Part shown: one piece after another, positions 26,543-36,900 of the stretch
How the letters are laid out: every line of letters begins with the position of its first letter
Position numbering within the stretch: position 1 is the stretch's first letter
Assembly: GCA_028689615.1 (NCBI GenBank)
Contig: JAQVCV010000014.1
Location: forward strand, 1-64,000
DNA from: Bacteroidales bacterium
GTDB lineage: Bacteria > Bacteroidota > Bacteroidia > Bacteroidales > TTA-H9
DNA: 64,000 bases
Direction: 5' to 3'
Notes under the pieces: generated by a model
What the model was told of the DNA's origin: nothing
What the model saw: the letters and a program-made list of their open reading frames with translations, nothing else
The model's database searches: none
Position numbers and translations under genes: made by a program

Positions 26543-27976
26543 TTACGATGATAACAATATAGGATAAACCTCTGAGGGACTGGTGATACCGTTCTTTACA
26601 AATTCGAACGACTGATCCTGAAGGCTCCTCATTTTTTGTGAACGAAGGTAGGCCGGCACCTCATTCTGACGGTACTTCATCCTCTCGGCTAATTCCTGGT
26701 CCATTTCTAAAAGTTCATAAATTGCGATTCTACCTTTATAACCTGTAAAATAACATTCAGGACAACCTGACGGTATATAAACATGCTGTGGCACATTGCC
26801 GGGTTTATAATGCGGAGGAATCATTGAATGATCAAATTCTACCTTAGTTTTACACACATTACATAACCGTCTGACAAGGCGTTGCGCCATTGACAAAATT
26901 AGTGTGTCGGCAAGGAGAAATGGCGGAACACCCATGTCAATCAACCTCGACACGGTCCCCCAGGCTGAATTCGTATGAATTGTTGATAACACCAGATGTC
27001 CGGTCAACGCCGCTCTTATTGCCATCTGTGCTGTTTCGGCATCACGAATCTCGCCAACCATTATAATATCGGGGTCCTGCCTGAGAAATGTCCTTAATGC
27101 TGTAGCAAAATTAAATCCGATTGATTCTTTGGCCTGTACCTGGTTGATCCCTTCGAGAGTGTATTCTACAGGATCCTCTATTGTCATTATATTGAAATCG
27201 GGGCTGTTCAACATTCTCAGAGTGGCATACAGGGTGGTAGTCTTCCCGCTTCCGGTCGGCCCGCTTACGAGTATTATACCGTAATCCCTTTGTAATGCCT
27301 CTTTGTATATTTCAATCTGTGCATCAGAGAACCCAAGCTCATTGATTGTTACCGTTTCGGTGCTGCCTCTTCTCAATAGCCTGAGTACGATCTTCTCACC
27401 AAAAACGCCCGGCAGAACCGACACCCTGATATCCAACCCGCTTAATTTTCCTGAGAAAGCAATTCGGCCGTCCTGTGGCAGACGTTTTTCGGCAATATCT
27501 AAGTTGGCTTTTATTTTTATTTTGTTTATCAACGATGGGAACTCCGTTGTACTTACTGTATAACGTTCCTGCAAATACCCGTCGAGCCGGAACCTTATCC
27601 TGGCAGATTCTTCATAACGTTCAAAATGAATATCGCTGGCACCCTGTTCCTCAGCTTCAAAAATAATCCGTTCAAGAAACTCATTTCCTGCAGCTCCGAT
27701 CCCGGAAATTCCATTCGGTGTATTGCTCCTCCTGTAGTACATCGAAAGTGTACGGTTAATAACCTCAGAAGAATAGGGAATCACTTCAGCCCCTGTTCCT
27801 ATCAGAACAGCGATCTCTTGTCTCACAGCCTTATTGTCAGCAGTCTCGTCAATAAAAACGCCTGTTTTACTATCGGCTGTTATGAACGGTATAATTTTAT
27901 AGTGCCAGGCCTGACGTGAGGTTATTCGTTGCAGGGCTGTGGATTCAACCTTGATATACTCCTCTGCGTTTTTCAT
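26543..27976 (-). CDS. gspE: GspE/PilB-like secretion ATPase
   Basis: This 477-residue protein has an N-terminal domain, 'GASDIHFERYEESARIRFRL', Walker A 'GPTGSGKTTTLYATL' (about 239-253), an Asp box 'IEDPVEY', Walker B 'PDIIMVGEIRDAETAQMAIR', a His box 'LTGHLVLSTIHTNSA', and a zinc-binding CxxC...CxxC pair (about residues 372/375 and 405/408). This is the complete set for the extension ATPase of type II secretion or type IV pili. No PilT retraction ATPase is present in the window, which favours secretion over twitching. I chose ATG 27976, one base after the prepilin peptidase stop, over an upstream in-frame start. Confidence 0.95.
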   Translation of the reverse strand: MKNAEEYIKVESTALQRITSRQAWHYKIIPFITADSKTGVFIDETADNKAVRQEIAVLIGTGAEVIPYSSEVINRTLSMYYRRSNTPNGISGIGAAGNEFLERIIFEAEEQGASDIHFERYEESARIRFRLDGYLQERYTVSTTEFPSLINKIKIKANLDIAEKRLPQDGRIAFSGKLSGLDIRVSVLPGVFGEKIVLRLLRRGSTETVTINELGFSDAQIEIYKEALQRDYGIILVSGPTGSGKTTTLYATLRMLNSPDFNIMTIEDPVEYTLEGINQVQAKESIGFNFATALRTFLRQDPDIIMVGEIRDAETAQMAIRAALTGHLVLSTIHTNSAWGTVSRLIDMGVPPFLLADTLILSMAQRLVRRLCNVCKTKVEFDHSMIPPHYKPGNVPQHVYIPSGCPECYFTGYKGRIAIYELLEMDQELAERMKYRQNEVPAYLRSQKMRSLQDQSFEFVKNGITSPSEVYPILLSS

Positions 27977-27977
27977 C

Positions 27978-28505
27978 TTAATAATGCATCGGAACAAGGT
28001 TGGAGAAAAGGGATTCTATACCTAAGGGGAACAGCCCGTACCGACTGCCAGCAACAATTACTGCTAGAAGGGCACATAAAGCACCTGCATAGGGAACAGT
28101 ATGTGTTTTAACAAGCCTGAGCCCAGTTAATAATGTCCATAAAACAAGGATTATTATACCCGAGGCTATCAGGAAGAGTAAGAATCCAAATAAATCAAAC
28201 GCAGGGCTAACTGCAAAAAGGGTAAACACGTCTCCTTTTCCAAAAAAAAGCTTTTCACCCGATGCCGAATGTTTCGATCTGAATTTCATGTAAATAAAAA
28301 GTCCTGCCAGTACAGTTCCTGTCACAACCGTATTCAAAAAAATTCTAACCAGAACCTGCCCAGCCGTCTCTTCTAGTATTAATTTTACAAATAAACTGAT
28401 GAAAACGGCCACGACTGCCCAAACATTCACGGCGCGGTACTTGAGATCCTGCCAGAAGATAGCAATGGCGAAAAACACAAAAAAAATAACGGATACATTG
28501 ACCAT
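27978..28505 (-). CDS. Type IV prepilin peptidase, small A24 form
   Basis: This 175-residue multi-pass membrane protein has the two catalytic aspartates of the A24 family: Asp20 in 'FWQDLKYRAVNVW' and Asp92 in 'FFGKGDVFTLFA' (the GxGD motif). It lacks the N-terminal methylase and zinc domain of PilD/GspO, as in the CpaA/TadV type. It cuts leaders from prepilins at the inner membrane. Its start codon overlaps the pilin stop (TGATG at 28507-28503), so the two are translationally coupled. The four pilin-like proteins of this operon all have Ala before the predicted cut, which may reflect its specificity. Confidence 0.9.
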   Translation of the reverse strand: MVNVSVIFFVFFAIAIFWQDLKYRAVNVWAVVAVFISLFVKLILEETAGQVLVRIFLNTVVTGTVLAGLFIYMKFRSKHSASGEKLFFGKGDVFTLFAVSPAFDLFGFLLFLIASGIIILVLWTLLTGLRLVKTHTVPYAGALCALLAVIVAGSRYGLFPLGIESLFSNLVPMHY

Positions 28506-28933
28506 CAGTCTTTTACTGTTTCTTTTAAATTCTTGTCCTGATCTAATTCCCAAACATTATAGATACCGTCACGATCAAAATCAACAACAGAAGTAGCTCT
28601 TGCTTTAAACCCATTCTGAGAAAACTCAACTACCTCTATTAAATAATTAGCCTTTCCATTGTCCTTGACGGTCTTTTGCTGGTCAAAGCCCAACTCCTCG
28701 AAATCGTCAGTAAAAGTGGAATTTATATAAAAATAATTCATCTCTAACGTATGTAGATGGGTTAATTGCATCTGGGCTTCAGTAGTTTTAGCTTTAGTAA
28801 TCAATGGCAAAAGACTAGGTAGGGCTAACAGGATTAAAATTCCAATAATGATAAGAACAACAAGCAACTCATTTAAAGTATATGCTTTCAACACAATTTT
28901 TGAAGAAGATAACAATGACCTGATTTTAGCCAT
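28505..28933 (-). CDS. gspG: Major pseudopilin, GspG-like
   Basis: This 142-residue protein has a basic leader, then 'LKA|YTLNELLVVLIIIGIL' with Glu at position 5, a hydrophobic helix, and a C-terminal part ending in an Asp-rich loop 'DFDRDGIYNVWELDQD'. In GspG a similar loop binds calcium and stabilises the major pseudopilin. It is the first gene of the 13-gene minus-strand operon. I chose ATG 28933; a TTG three codons upstream is possible. A candidate Bacteroidota promoter lies 44-76 bases upstream. Confidence 0.9.
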   Translation of the reverse strand: MAKIRSLLSSSKIVLKAYTLNELLVVLIIIGILILLALPSLLPLITKAKTTEAQMQLTHLHTLEMNYFYINSTFTDDFEELGFDQQKTVKDNGKANYLIEVVEFSQNGFKARATSVVDFDRDGIYNVWELDQDKNLKETVKD

Positions 28934-28976
28934 AGTAAGCAAACAATTGATAAGTTTTTAACACAAAATGGAGGCA

Positions 28977-29009
28977 CAAATATATAATAACTTTATGAAA
29001 CTGGCACAA
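28977..29009 (-). promoter_or_regulatory. Candidate Bacteroidota promoter of the secretion operon
   Basis: On the minus strand TTG (29009-29007) and TATATTTG (28984-28977) are separated by 22 bases. TATATTTG fits the TAnnTTTG -7 box exactly. The -33 element is weak and the spacing slightly long. It sits 44 bases before the ATG of the GspG-like gene. Confidence 0.5.
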
Positions 29010-29796
29010 CACTGCGGATTCGACATTCACAAAATTTTCGGGATAAATGAAGCTCTTCGACCAATTTAGCATTCAACCTAAAGCATTGCAATACCATAAA
29101 CCTGACAATAAAGCAACCTATTTTATTCATTTACTACAATTTAAATCACAAAACCGTCAACAGTTGATGAATATCTTTTATCCATTTCCCATACTCGTAT
29201 TTCGATACCAAATCAACGAAAATTCACACGACAATTTTTTCTAAACCTATCGGACACCAAAATAAAAGACTGAACAAAGATGAAAACTTTCATGGACTCA
29301 ATCCCGGGAAATTTTTTATCGTGTGAACAAAACGAAGTTCTCGTCAGCAGGATAGAAAGGAACAAACAATGGTAACTGCAAAAGGGAGACCCTTCAAGAG
29401 AAATGAAGGCAAGAGCTCAATCCTCTCCAAAAAACTGAGAGTAATATCATGATAAAGCTATCGGGTTGATAAATATCTACTACTTATTATGTAGTATATT
29501 AGTAGAAAACTTAAAACAACGACTTTATCGGGCAAGATAACGGCCTGATTTGCATTTTTCTAACATCATCATCAACTTTTTTCAAAAGACAACATTTCTC
29601 GTACAGGCTGAAAACAATTAAATAGCAATTGATTATCAGACCCAAACGTCAATCCACTTGTATATGTATCTTGTTTATCAGGACAATCAAACATGCCATA
29701 TCACCTAATATAACATCAAAATTAAAAAATACACCAGGCAACCTTTTCCATTTTTATAGTCTAAAGTACATAAGAAACAAATTTTAAAGAATCGCC
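29010..29796. other. Divergent intergenic region between the secretion operon and RHS module B
   Basis: About 790 AT-rich bases with no gene I can support. They should hold the promoter of module B, but I find no exact TAnnTTTG with good spacing before 29797. The one clear structure is the palindrome at 29477-29505. Confidence 0.5.
29477..29505. promoter_or_regulatory. Nested inverted repeat, possible operator
   Basis: TACTAC (29478-29483) pairs with GTAGTA (29491-29496) around a 7-base AT loop, and CTACTA (29477-29482) also pairs with TAGTAG (29500-29505). The structure lies in the region between the secretion operon and module B. It could bind a dimeric regulator, but chance is possible in AT-rich DNA. 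Confidence 0.3.
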
Positions 29797-32700
29797 ATGA
29801 GAAAAGATTTTAACTTGAGTTTGAAGTTATTATTAATATGTGTCTTTTGTGTTGTTACAATAAACAACCTTTTATGTCAATCAACCTCAATAACAGAGTT
29901 AAAGAAAAAATTGAAGGAGATGGAAAGAGAAGCTTATGCCCGCCAATATAAACTAAATTGGCGCAGTCCAGCTCTTTTTTTAAGAAATAATACCAACGTA
30001 ATGCCTAATATCGGATTTCCAGCATCTTCTACAGACTTTTTTTCCGGTACTGAAAACACTACTATTCCCGTTACTTCCTTATATTGTAAATCGTTTTCAC
30101 TTCCGATTACTATCAATTATACTGCAACAGGAATTAGAACCGACGAATTAGCATCTTCAATTGGTCTTGGATGGAATTTAAACGCTGGTGGATGCATAAC
30201 ACGACAAGTTAAGAATATTCCCGATGATGCTTATAGCGATAATGACCAAATTGGTTGGTTATATTCTGATCCTACAGGATTAACCAACCAAAGCAGTTTG
30301 TTTAATAATCAAGCCTATACTGCAGGTCAAAAAACCCAATTGTTTTCCTCTCCCTCCTTTTATGACCAAAAGCAACTCATCATATCAGACTTAGCTGGTA
30401 GTGTATGGTCAGCAGCGGGTTCAGTAGGTGAAGATACTGAGCCAGATATTTATATGATTAATACACCATTTTTCAGTGGTGCTTTCATTTTTAATCCTGC
30501 CATTGAAACCAACCAACCCGGTTGGATCCAGTTTTTATCACCAAACCAAATTAAAGTTGAATGCCTCTTTGGTTCTCCTGGCTCTGTGTCAGGAGTAACC
30601 TCAGGAGCTCCAATTGAAGGATTTATAGTAACAGATATTGAAGGAAACAAATATGAATTTTTTCAAAAAGAAACCATTTCTTCCTACTATGATAATGATG
30701 GCAGCAATCTTTCATCATTCACAGGTACGATGTTTGCCTCTGGGTTGTATTCCGAAGAAACATATACAAGATCTTGGTTTTTAACAAAAATCACAACCAT
30801 TATGAACGAAGTTATTAATCTGGAATACGACCATGAGCAGTATCGTCCTGATTATGCTGAGTCAAACCATAAAAATCTTAACCAATCTTTATCTCTAAAA
30901 AGAATACTCTTGCGCTATGATTATGATTTTTCGATTATTACTACACCTAGAATCAAAAGAATAATTGGAGACGACTGCGAAATAACTTTTCTTTCTGATC
31001 CTCTCCTTCGTGAAGATATTAATTGTTTCTCTTCAAATACAACCTGTTGCATTTTCCCATTCCCAGCAAAGAGAATTACCAGAATACAAACATTCAGGAA
31101 AAAGCAAGCAGAAAAACTTCTTTTAAGCGAAGTTGAATTTTTTAGTCATTATGCCGAATCAGAAAACTTCGCAACATTTCTGAATTATCCAAATGCCAAC
31201 AAGAGGCTGGTGTTAGACAGTCTTAGTTACAGTGCCCCAATACATGACATTGGCCGGATGGTTACTCCCTATAAATTTGAATACTACAATGTTAACGGCC
31301 AACCTGAGGGTTCATTAATCTGCAACCGAATGACCTATGCCAAGGATTTTGCTGGGTTTTACAACCGAAAGAACAACACAAAGCTGGTTCCTCATGTTTA
31401 TGTTTATGACGGCGAAGAAAATAGTGAATTCGGCGGGTCGGATCACTTCAGACTGTTTCCTTCGATAAATGGAACTTTAATAGCAGAAGAGAATGAAGGA
31501 GCCGATATCAGTTGCGATACGGTGAGCCAGAAAATGGGGCTACTAAAAACCGTTATCAATCCAGATGGCAGCCGTGTTGATTATGATTATGGATCACATG
31601 AGTTTATAATGTATGCCAACGAACCAGTCATCACTGGTGGTGGTATCAGAATCAGAAAAAAGACCCTAACTACTGCAAATTCTGTTTCCAGTACCTTTTA
31701 TAAATATTATGGCGGGCACACCGCAAACAAAATGCACGCAGGATATTTTGACCCAAAATTTAGCTACTGTCAAACAACTCCTTACTACACTAACAAACAA
31801 CAACGTCTGCAATATGGTTATGTTGTAAATGACTATGGCATTGACTTTGGTGGCGTTACCTACGATTCGGTAGAGGTTTACTACGATTCGGGCAACAAAG
31901 GAAAAACCGTATATGTGTTTAACAACACTCCCAATTCCCTTGAGCCAGATTTATCCACGAACTTATCAGGTTGTAGCTCCTATTCCACCGCCTTCGAAAT
32001 GCCCCATGTCGAACTCTATAGTATGGGCAAAATGGATGCCCAGAATAATTTTATATCATCAGCTCAAGCTGGCATGACTCCCGAACTCGATCTTTCATAC
32101 AATGGCTATCCCTACCCCGATATTCAGAAGATTCCAGGATTCAAAGGGGCTTTACTCAAACAACGGGAATACATCAAAAAAAACGAGCAATATGTTATCA
32201 GGAATAATCAGTCTTTTTCCTATGAACTCACTCCCTTATGTACCAATTTCAATATCACACCTATAACAGCTCTCAAGATCGGCTACCTCAAAAACAATGC
32301 AGGTAGTACCTGTAACGGGGTAAACAGCGATAATATTTTTGCTGTGGGTGTTTATAAAGTTGTTCCAAAAACAACCTATTCTCTTACCGGTAGTGTGGTT
32401 ACCTATTATGATGATCAGGGACAAGGTATCAGTTCTGAATCATACTATAGATACAATACCCAAAACCAACTTACCGGAACAGCCGTGGTAAAAAAGGATG
32501 AACCAGCAACTATAACCTATACCACCTATGTAGCTGACTGCTATTTACCGAATGTTACTTATTCGCCTTCTCCCTCCGGAACTCAAAGCGTACTGATCAA
32601 CCAACTTGTAGAACAAAACCAATGCAACATTCCTCTTGAATCAATTAGCATGAAGACTATTTCTCCCGTGGCCCTCGGCACAAATCCCTTCACAATTGCC

Positions 32701-33924
32701 TCTTCAAACCTCAGGGTGGTTTCGGCCGGGCGAACCCTCTGGAAAACGGTTTCGAATGGCACAGCCTCCGCGATTGTACCGCAGAGCACCGAGGCTCTTT
32801 ATTTCGATGAGTCGTTGCCCTACATGGCTTCAGGTGGTTTTTTCCCCTTGTATCGCAACACCTCCACCAACGAGGTGGTTTTCGACTCCCGTTATGCTAC
32901 CACCGATCCCCTGCTCAAAACAACGATAGCTTACCTTACCTACGATTCCCGCTTCAGAGTAACAGAAACCATTAGCAGTAATGGCATTACCGCTGTATCG
33001 AGAACAACCGATGCCGATGGCCTTTGTTCTTCTACTGTGACAGCATCGAATGCTTCCAGTGGGGAGGTCATATACAAAAGCTTTGAGACCGACGGGGAAC
33101 GAAATGATCCCCCTTATTATTCAGTATTAGGAAGTACTACCCGTACTTCATCCGATGTGTTTGCCGGGAAATATGCCCTGCAATTAGCTGTAAATACAAA
33201 TTTGTACCTGACGATCGTTCCTCAACCGCGCCATGCCGGGTATACCTGCCTCACCTGGGTCAAATCTGATGCGAGTGTTACGGTTGAAGCCACTTTTTAT
33301 AATGGGACCTCAACCATCAGCCAAACGTCCAAAGTCTTTACCCCGCCTGCTGCAGGCGGGTGGTTCCCCGTGAAACTCGTATTGGGGCCCGACCAGTCAA
33401 CCTCGCTCCCTTACAATAAAATAACATTCCGCATATCGTCCGCTTCAACCTCACCCTGGTTAGCCGACGAAGTGAGGGTATTCCCTACCGACGCAAACCC
33501 TGTTTTCAGCACGTTCAATTCACTGGGTATGGCTGTTACATCGTCCGATGCCAACAACAACTATGTCCGGCCATATTATGACGGTTCAGGCAGCCTGATC
33601 TACCAAAAGGATACCTATGGCAACATAACCCAGTACAATGAATCGCAGAACGGAAACCCGGCCCTGTTTGTGGTGGTCGAAAACGGGGAGGCCGATGGCA
33701 CTTACAGCATCAACGAGCCCCTGCAGGTAGTATGCAATTCGTCGGGGCTTCCGGCCCGTGACTTCAGGCTCTACCTCAACGGGTCAGCCACCCCGGTGAG
33801 CCAGAATACCACCGGGCTGTTCAGCAATCTCAGTTTTGCGTCGGCCGGAACCAACACCCTGAAAGTGGAGGTGGTGATCAACGACCAGCCATACAGCTAT
33901 TCTAAAACAATCAAAATCCAGTAA
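29797..33924 (+). CDS. Module B RHS head chain: SpvB-like secreted protein, 1375 aa
   Basis: A signal peptide (about 1-27) precedes a charged helix ('ELKKKLKEMEREAYARQ') and the SpvB-like opening: 'FSGTENTTIPVTSLYCKSFS', 'LPITINYTATGIRTDELASS', 'IGLGWNLNAGGCITR'. A long beta-rich shell follows (about 150-1080), then a jelly-roll carbohydrate-binding-like module (about 1088-1228), one or two YD-like repeats ('YYDGSGSLIYQKDTYGNITQ'), and a final Ig-like domain (about 1290-1375). There is no toxin tip. The layout matches the module A head chain, but the sequences are only distantly alike and the C-terminal Ig-like domain is extra. It lies 23 bases before its partner RHS chain. Confidence 0.8.
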   Translation: MRKDFNLSLKLLLICVFCVVTINNLLCQSTSITELKKKLKEMEREAYARQYKLNWRSPALFLRNNTNVMPNIGFPASSTDFFSGTENTTIPVTSLYCKSFSLPITINYTATGIRTDELASSIGLGWNLNAGGCITRQVKNIPDDAYSDNDQIGWLYSDPTGLTNQSSLFNNQAYTAGQKTQLFSSPSFYDQKQLIISDLAGSVWSAAGSVGEDTEPDIYMINTPFFSGAFIFNPAIETNQPGWIQFLSPNQIKVECLFGSPGSVSGVTSGAPIEGFIVTDIEGNKYEFFQKETISSYYDNDGSNLSSFTGTMFASGLYSEETYTRSWFLTKITTIMNEVINLEYDHEQYRPDYAESNHKNLNQSLSLKRILLRYDYDFSIITTPRIKRIIGDDCEITFLSDPLLREDINCFSSNTTCCIFPFPAKRITRIQTFRKKQAEKLLLSEVEFFSHYAESENFATFLNYPNANKRLVLDSLSYSAPIHDIGRMVTPYKFEYYNVNGQPEGSLICNRMTYAKDFAGFYNRKNNTKLVPHVYVYDGEENSEFGGSDHFRLFPSINGTLIAEENEGADISCDTVSQKMGLLKTVINPDGSRVDYDYGSHEFIMYANEPVITGGGIRIRKKTLTTANSVSSTFYKYYGGHTANKMHAGYFDPKFSYCQTTPYYTNKQQRLQYGYVVNDYGIDFGGVTYDSVEVYYDSGNKGKTVYVFNNTPNSLEPDLSTNLSGCSSYSTAFEMPHVELYSMGKMDAQNNFISSAQAGMTPELDLSYNGYPYPDIQKIPGFKGALLKQREYIKKNEQYVIRNNQSFSYELTPLCTNFNITPITALKIGYLKNNAGSTCNGVNSDNIFAVGVYKVVPKTTYSLTGSVVTYYDDQGQGISSESYYRYNTQNQLTGTAVVKKDEPATITYTTYVADCYLPNVTYSPSPSGTQSVLINQLVEQNQCNIPLESISMKTISPVALGTNPFTIASSNLRVVSAGRTLWKTVSNGTASAIVPQSTEALYFDESLPYMASGGFFPLYRNTSTNEVVFDSRYATTDPLLKTTIAYLTYDSRFRVTETISSNGITAVSRTTDADGLCSSTVTASNASSGEVIYKSFETDGERNDPPYYSVLGSTTRTSSDVFAGKYALQLAVNTNLYLTIVPQPRHAGYTCLTWVKSDASVTVEATFYNGTSTISQTSKVFTPPAAGGWFPVKLVLGPDQSTSLPYNKITFRISSASTSPWLADEVRVFPTDANPVFSTFNSLGMAVTSSDANNNYVRPYYDGSGSLIYQKDTYGNITQYNESQNGNPALFVVVENGEADGTYSINEPLQVVCNSSGLPARDFRLYLNGSATPVSQNTTGLFSNLSFASAGTNTLKVEVVINDQPYSYSKTIKIQ

Positions 33925-33947
33925 TTACAACTAAAAATATCCTGATC

Positions 33948-36900
33948 ATGAAATCATATTATTTCATCCTGAGATTGCTGGCCGTGGCGGCTTTCTTCGG
34001 CCTCCGGTCTTCTTTTGCCCAACAGGATTATTCAAAGACCATTGCACCCCGTGTCGAAACAAAAGAACTCACCGACCTGTTCGACCTCAGCGAAGGAAAA
34101 AAGGCTGAAGCAGTCAGTTTCTATACCAACGGGATGCTTACCCAACAGGTTGTCCCCAATTTCTCACCTTCAGGCAAGGCACTCGTGGCCCCGGTTCAGT
34201 ACAACGCCAATGGTGATGTTACCAGGAGCTACCTCCCCTTTACCTCAACCTTTAAAGACGAACCTGTGGCCGATGCTGTCGCAACGCAGGCCAATTACTA
34301 TCTCACCCAGCCCAAAATAGCCCATTCGGGATATGCCTATTCCGATGTTACACTCGAAGGCTCGACCAGCGGAAGGGTTCTGGAGTCGTCGGCCCCGGGT
34401 TACAACTGGCGCATGGCTTCCCACAACACATCCGAATCGGCTGTGTTTTGTAACGAGGCCAACCAGGTCGTCCGCTGGACTCTCTCAGGCGACAATGCTG
34501 TAAAAAGCGGGTATTACGATGCCAATACACTTTCGATGACCAGGGTTACAGACCCGAACCGTTCGAAAAACCATTCAGCCGAAGGCCGGATTTATTACAA
34601 CCAGAACGGACTGCTGGTGATGAAAAGTGCCCATGCCAATGCCGGAGAGCTGTTTACCTACTATGTTTACGACCAGATGAACCGCCTGCGTATGGTCATT
34701 CCTCCCAAGGCTGTGCAGGAGATGAACGACAATGGGTATACCTCTACAGCTCAGCTCACCTCCGAACTGGTTTTTACTTTTAAGTACGATGCACAGGGCA
34801 GGCTTATCGAAAAAAAGGTGCCCGGAAAACAGGCTGAATATATGGTGTATAACCGGATGAACCAACTGGTACTGATGCAGGATGGTGAACAACGCCGCGA
34901 TAACGCCTGTAAATGGACCTTCGTGAAATATGACACCCGGGGTCGGGTGGTGAAAACCGGAATAAAAACCATCACCGGACAGACCCTGGCCGATATCCGC
35001 ACGGCAGCCATGGCATCCACGCTCAACGATGAACTCCTCGTCGGCCAGACGGGCAGCTACTCCTACACCAACCAGGCATTCCCTGTTGAGGACGCTTCCA
35101 CGACCATTCTCATGCAGAAGTTCTATGACACCTATATTGACGACACCCTAACCGGCCGTTATGCTTTCAAACAGATTACCGGTTTCGATGCAAGGCCGTC
35201 GTACCGCCTCAACGGCGCCCTCACGGCTATCCTCGATGCCACGCCCGGTGAACTCAATTTACAGGGTGGCTTCCTGAAAACTGTTTTTTACTACGACCAT
35301 TACGGCCGTGCTATACAGACCATTGCCCTGAATCACCTGGGCGGTGTGGATGTGGCAACGTATGAGTACGATTACAGCGGCAGGCTTACAAAGTCAACCA
35401 TGATCTACAACTACGAAGCCAATGCCTCACTGCAAAGCCTTACCATAAAAGATGTATATATTTACAATACGGCCGACAACAGGCTGAACCGCATCTACCG
35501 CCAGCTCGACAGCCAGCCGGGATTCATCTTCAAGTCGTTTGTTTACAACGAACTCGGCCAGTTAGTGCGTGAGAATGTGCATTCTTCCAACAACGGCACC
35601 ACCTACCTTCAGTCGGTTGACTACAGCTACAACATCAGGGGGTGGCTCCAGAAGGTGAACTCGGCCGACTTGTCGAACGAGACCATTTTCACCAGAGAAG
35701 AGACGACATTCAATCCCCTTGACGCTGTTACACAGCTTATTTTCGATACCGTGAGTTTCACCGTAACCCACTACGACGACAACCCCGACAAACGGTACAT
35801 TGAATTGGCCATCAACGACCGAAAGCATTTTACCGTGACCGATGTGAACAACCCTTCCAATACACAGAGCGTTGAGCAGCCCGATGCCATCAGCATCAAC
35901 TTTGCCGAGAGTGATCCCAGCCTAGCAGACACCTATAACCACCTGTTACCTGCTGCTAACCTTACTTTTACCATTCCTCTTGATGGGTTCTCCATTGACC
36001 AAAATTCCGACCTGACCGAATGGGCCGACTCCCTGGCAAACCTCATCACCAGCAGGCTGGTGAGCATCTATCACATCACCAACACCACGCTGCTGGCCGA
36101 ACTTACAGCCCAGACGCAGCAGTTTCTCTCCTCCAAACTATCGACCACTTATTTTAACCCCGACCAGTCTGACCTGTTCGGCTACGAACTGTATTACGAT
36201 CAGGGTGCTTTTGGCGGGGCAGCCCAATACGACGGAAAGATAGCAGCTGTGAAGTGGCAGAGCAAGTCGCTGGGCGGAGGGATGCGTGCCTCGGGTTATG
36301 CCTACGACGATTACGGGCGGTTTGTCTCCAACACCTATTCCCGTTATTCGGGTGGCTCGTGGAACAGCGACATAAACCGTTACCGCGAGTACAACATACA
36401 GTATGATGCCAACGGCAACATCACGCAACTGACGCGCGATGGCGCCCGACAACAGGTGAGCAGCAACTGGCAGTACGGAAGTATTGACGACTTGCGTTAC
36501 ACCTACAATGGAAATCAACTTACGGCTGTGAACGATAACCTAAAAACCGCCACCCAACCCGATAATATTGACTTCCACGACGGCAACTCCACCGGTTCCA
36601 ACGAATATGCCTACGATTTCAATGGCAACCTGGTTCGCGACGATAACCGCGGAATCACGCTTATCACCTATAACCATCTAAACCAGCCCTCTGAGATTTA
36701 TTTTGGCTCAACCCGCAAGATAGTCTATCTTTACAGTGCCTTAGGCCAAAAATTAGTTAAGCAGATAGTTGTGAATAACACGGTGACTCAACGAACTGAT
36801 TACATCAACGGAATGGAGGTTACCCCCTCCACGCTTTCAACTGTTGTACAGACAGGTGGCGGCCGTTTTGTGAAGCTGACCGGCGGCTCCTGGGAACCAC

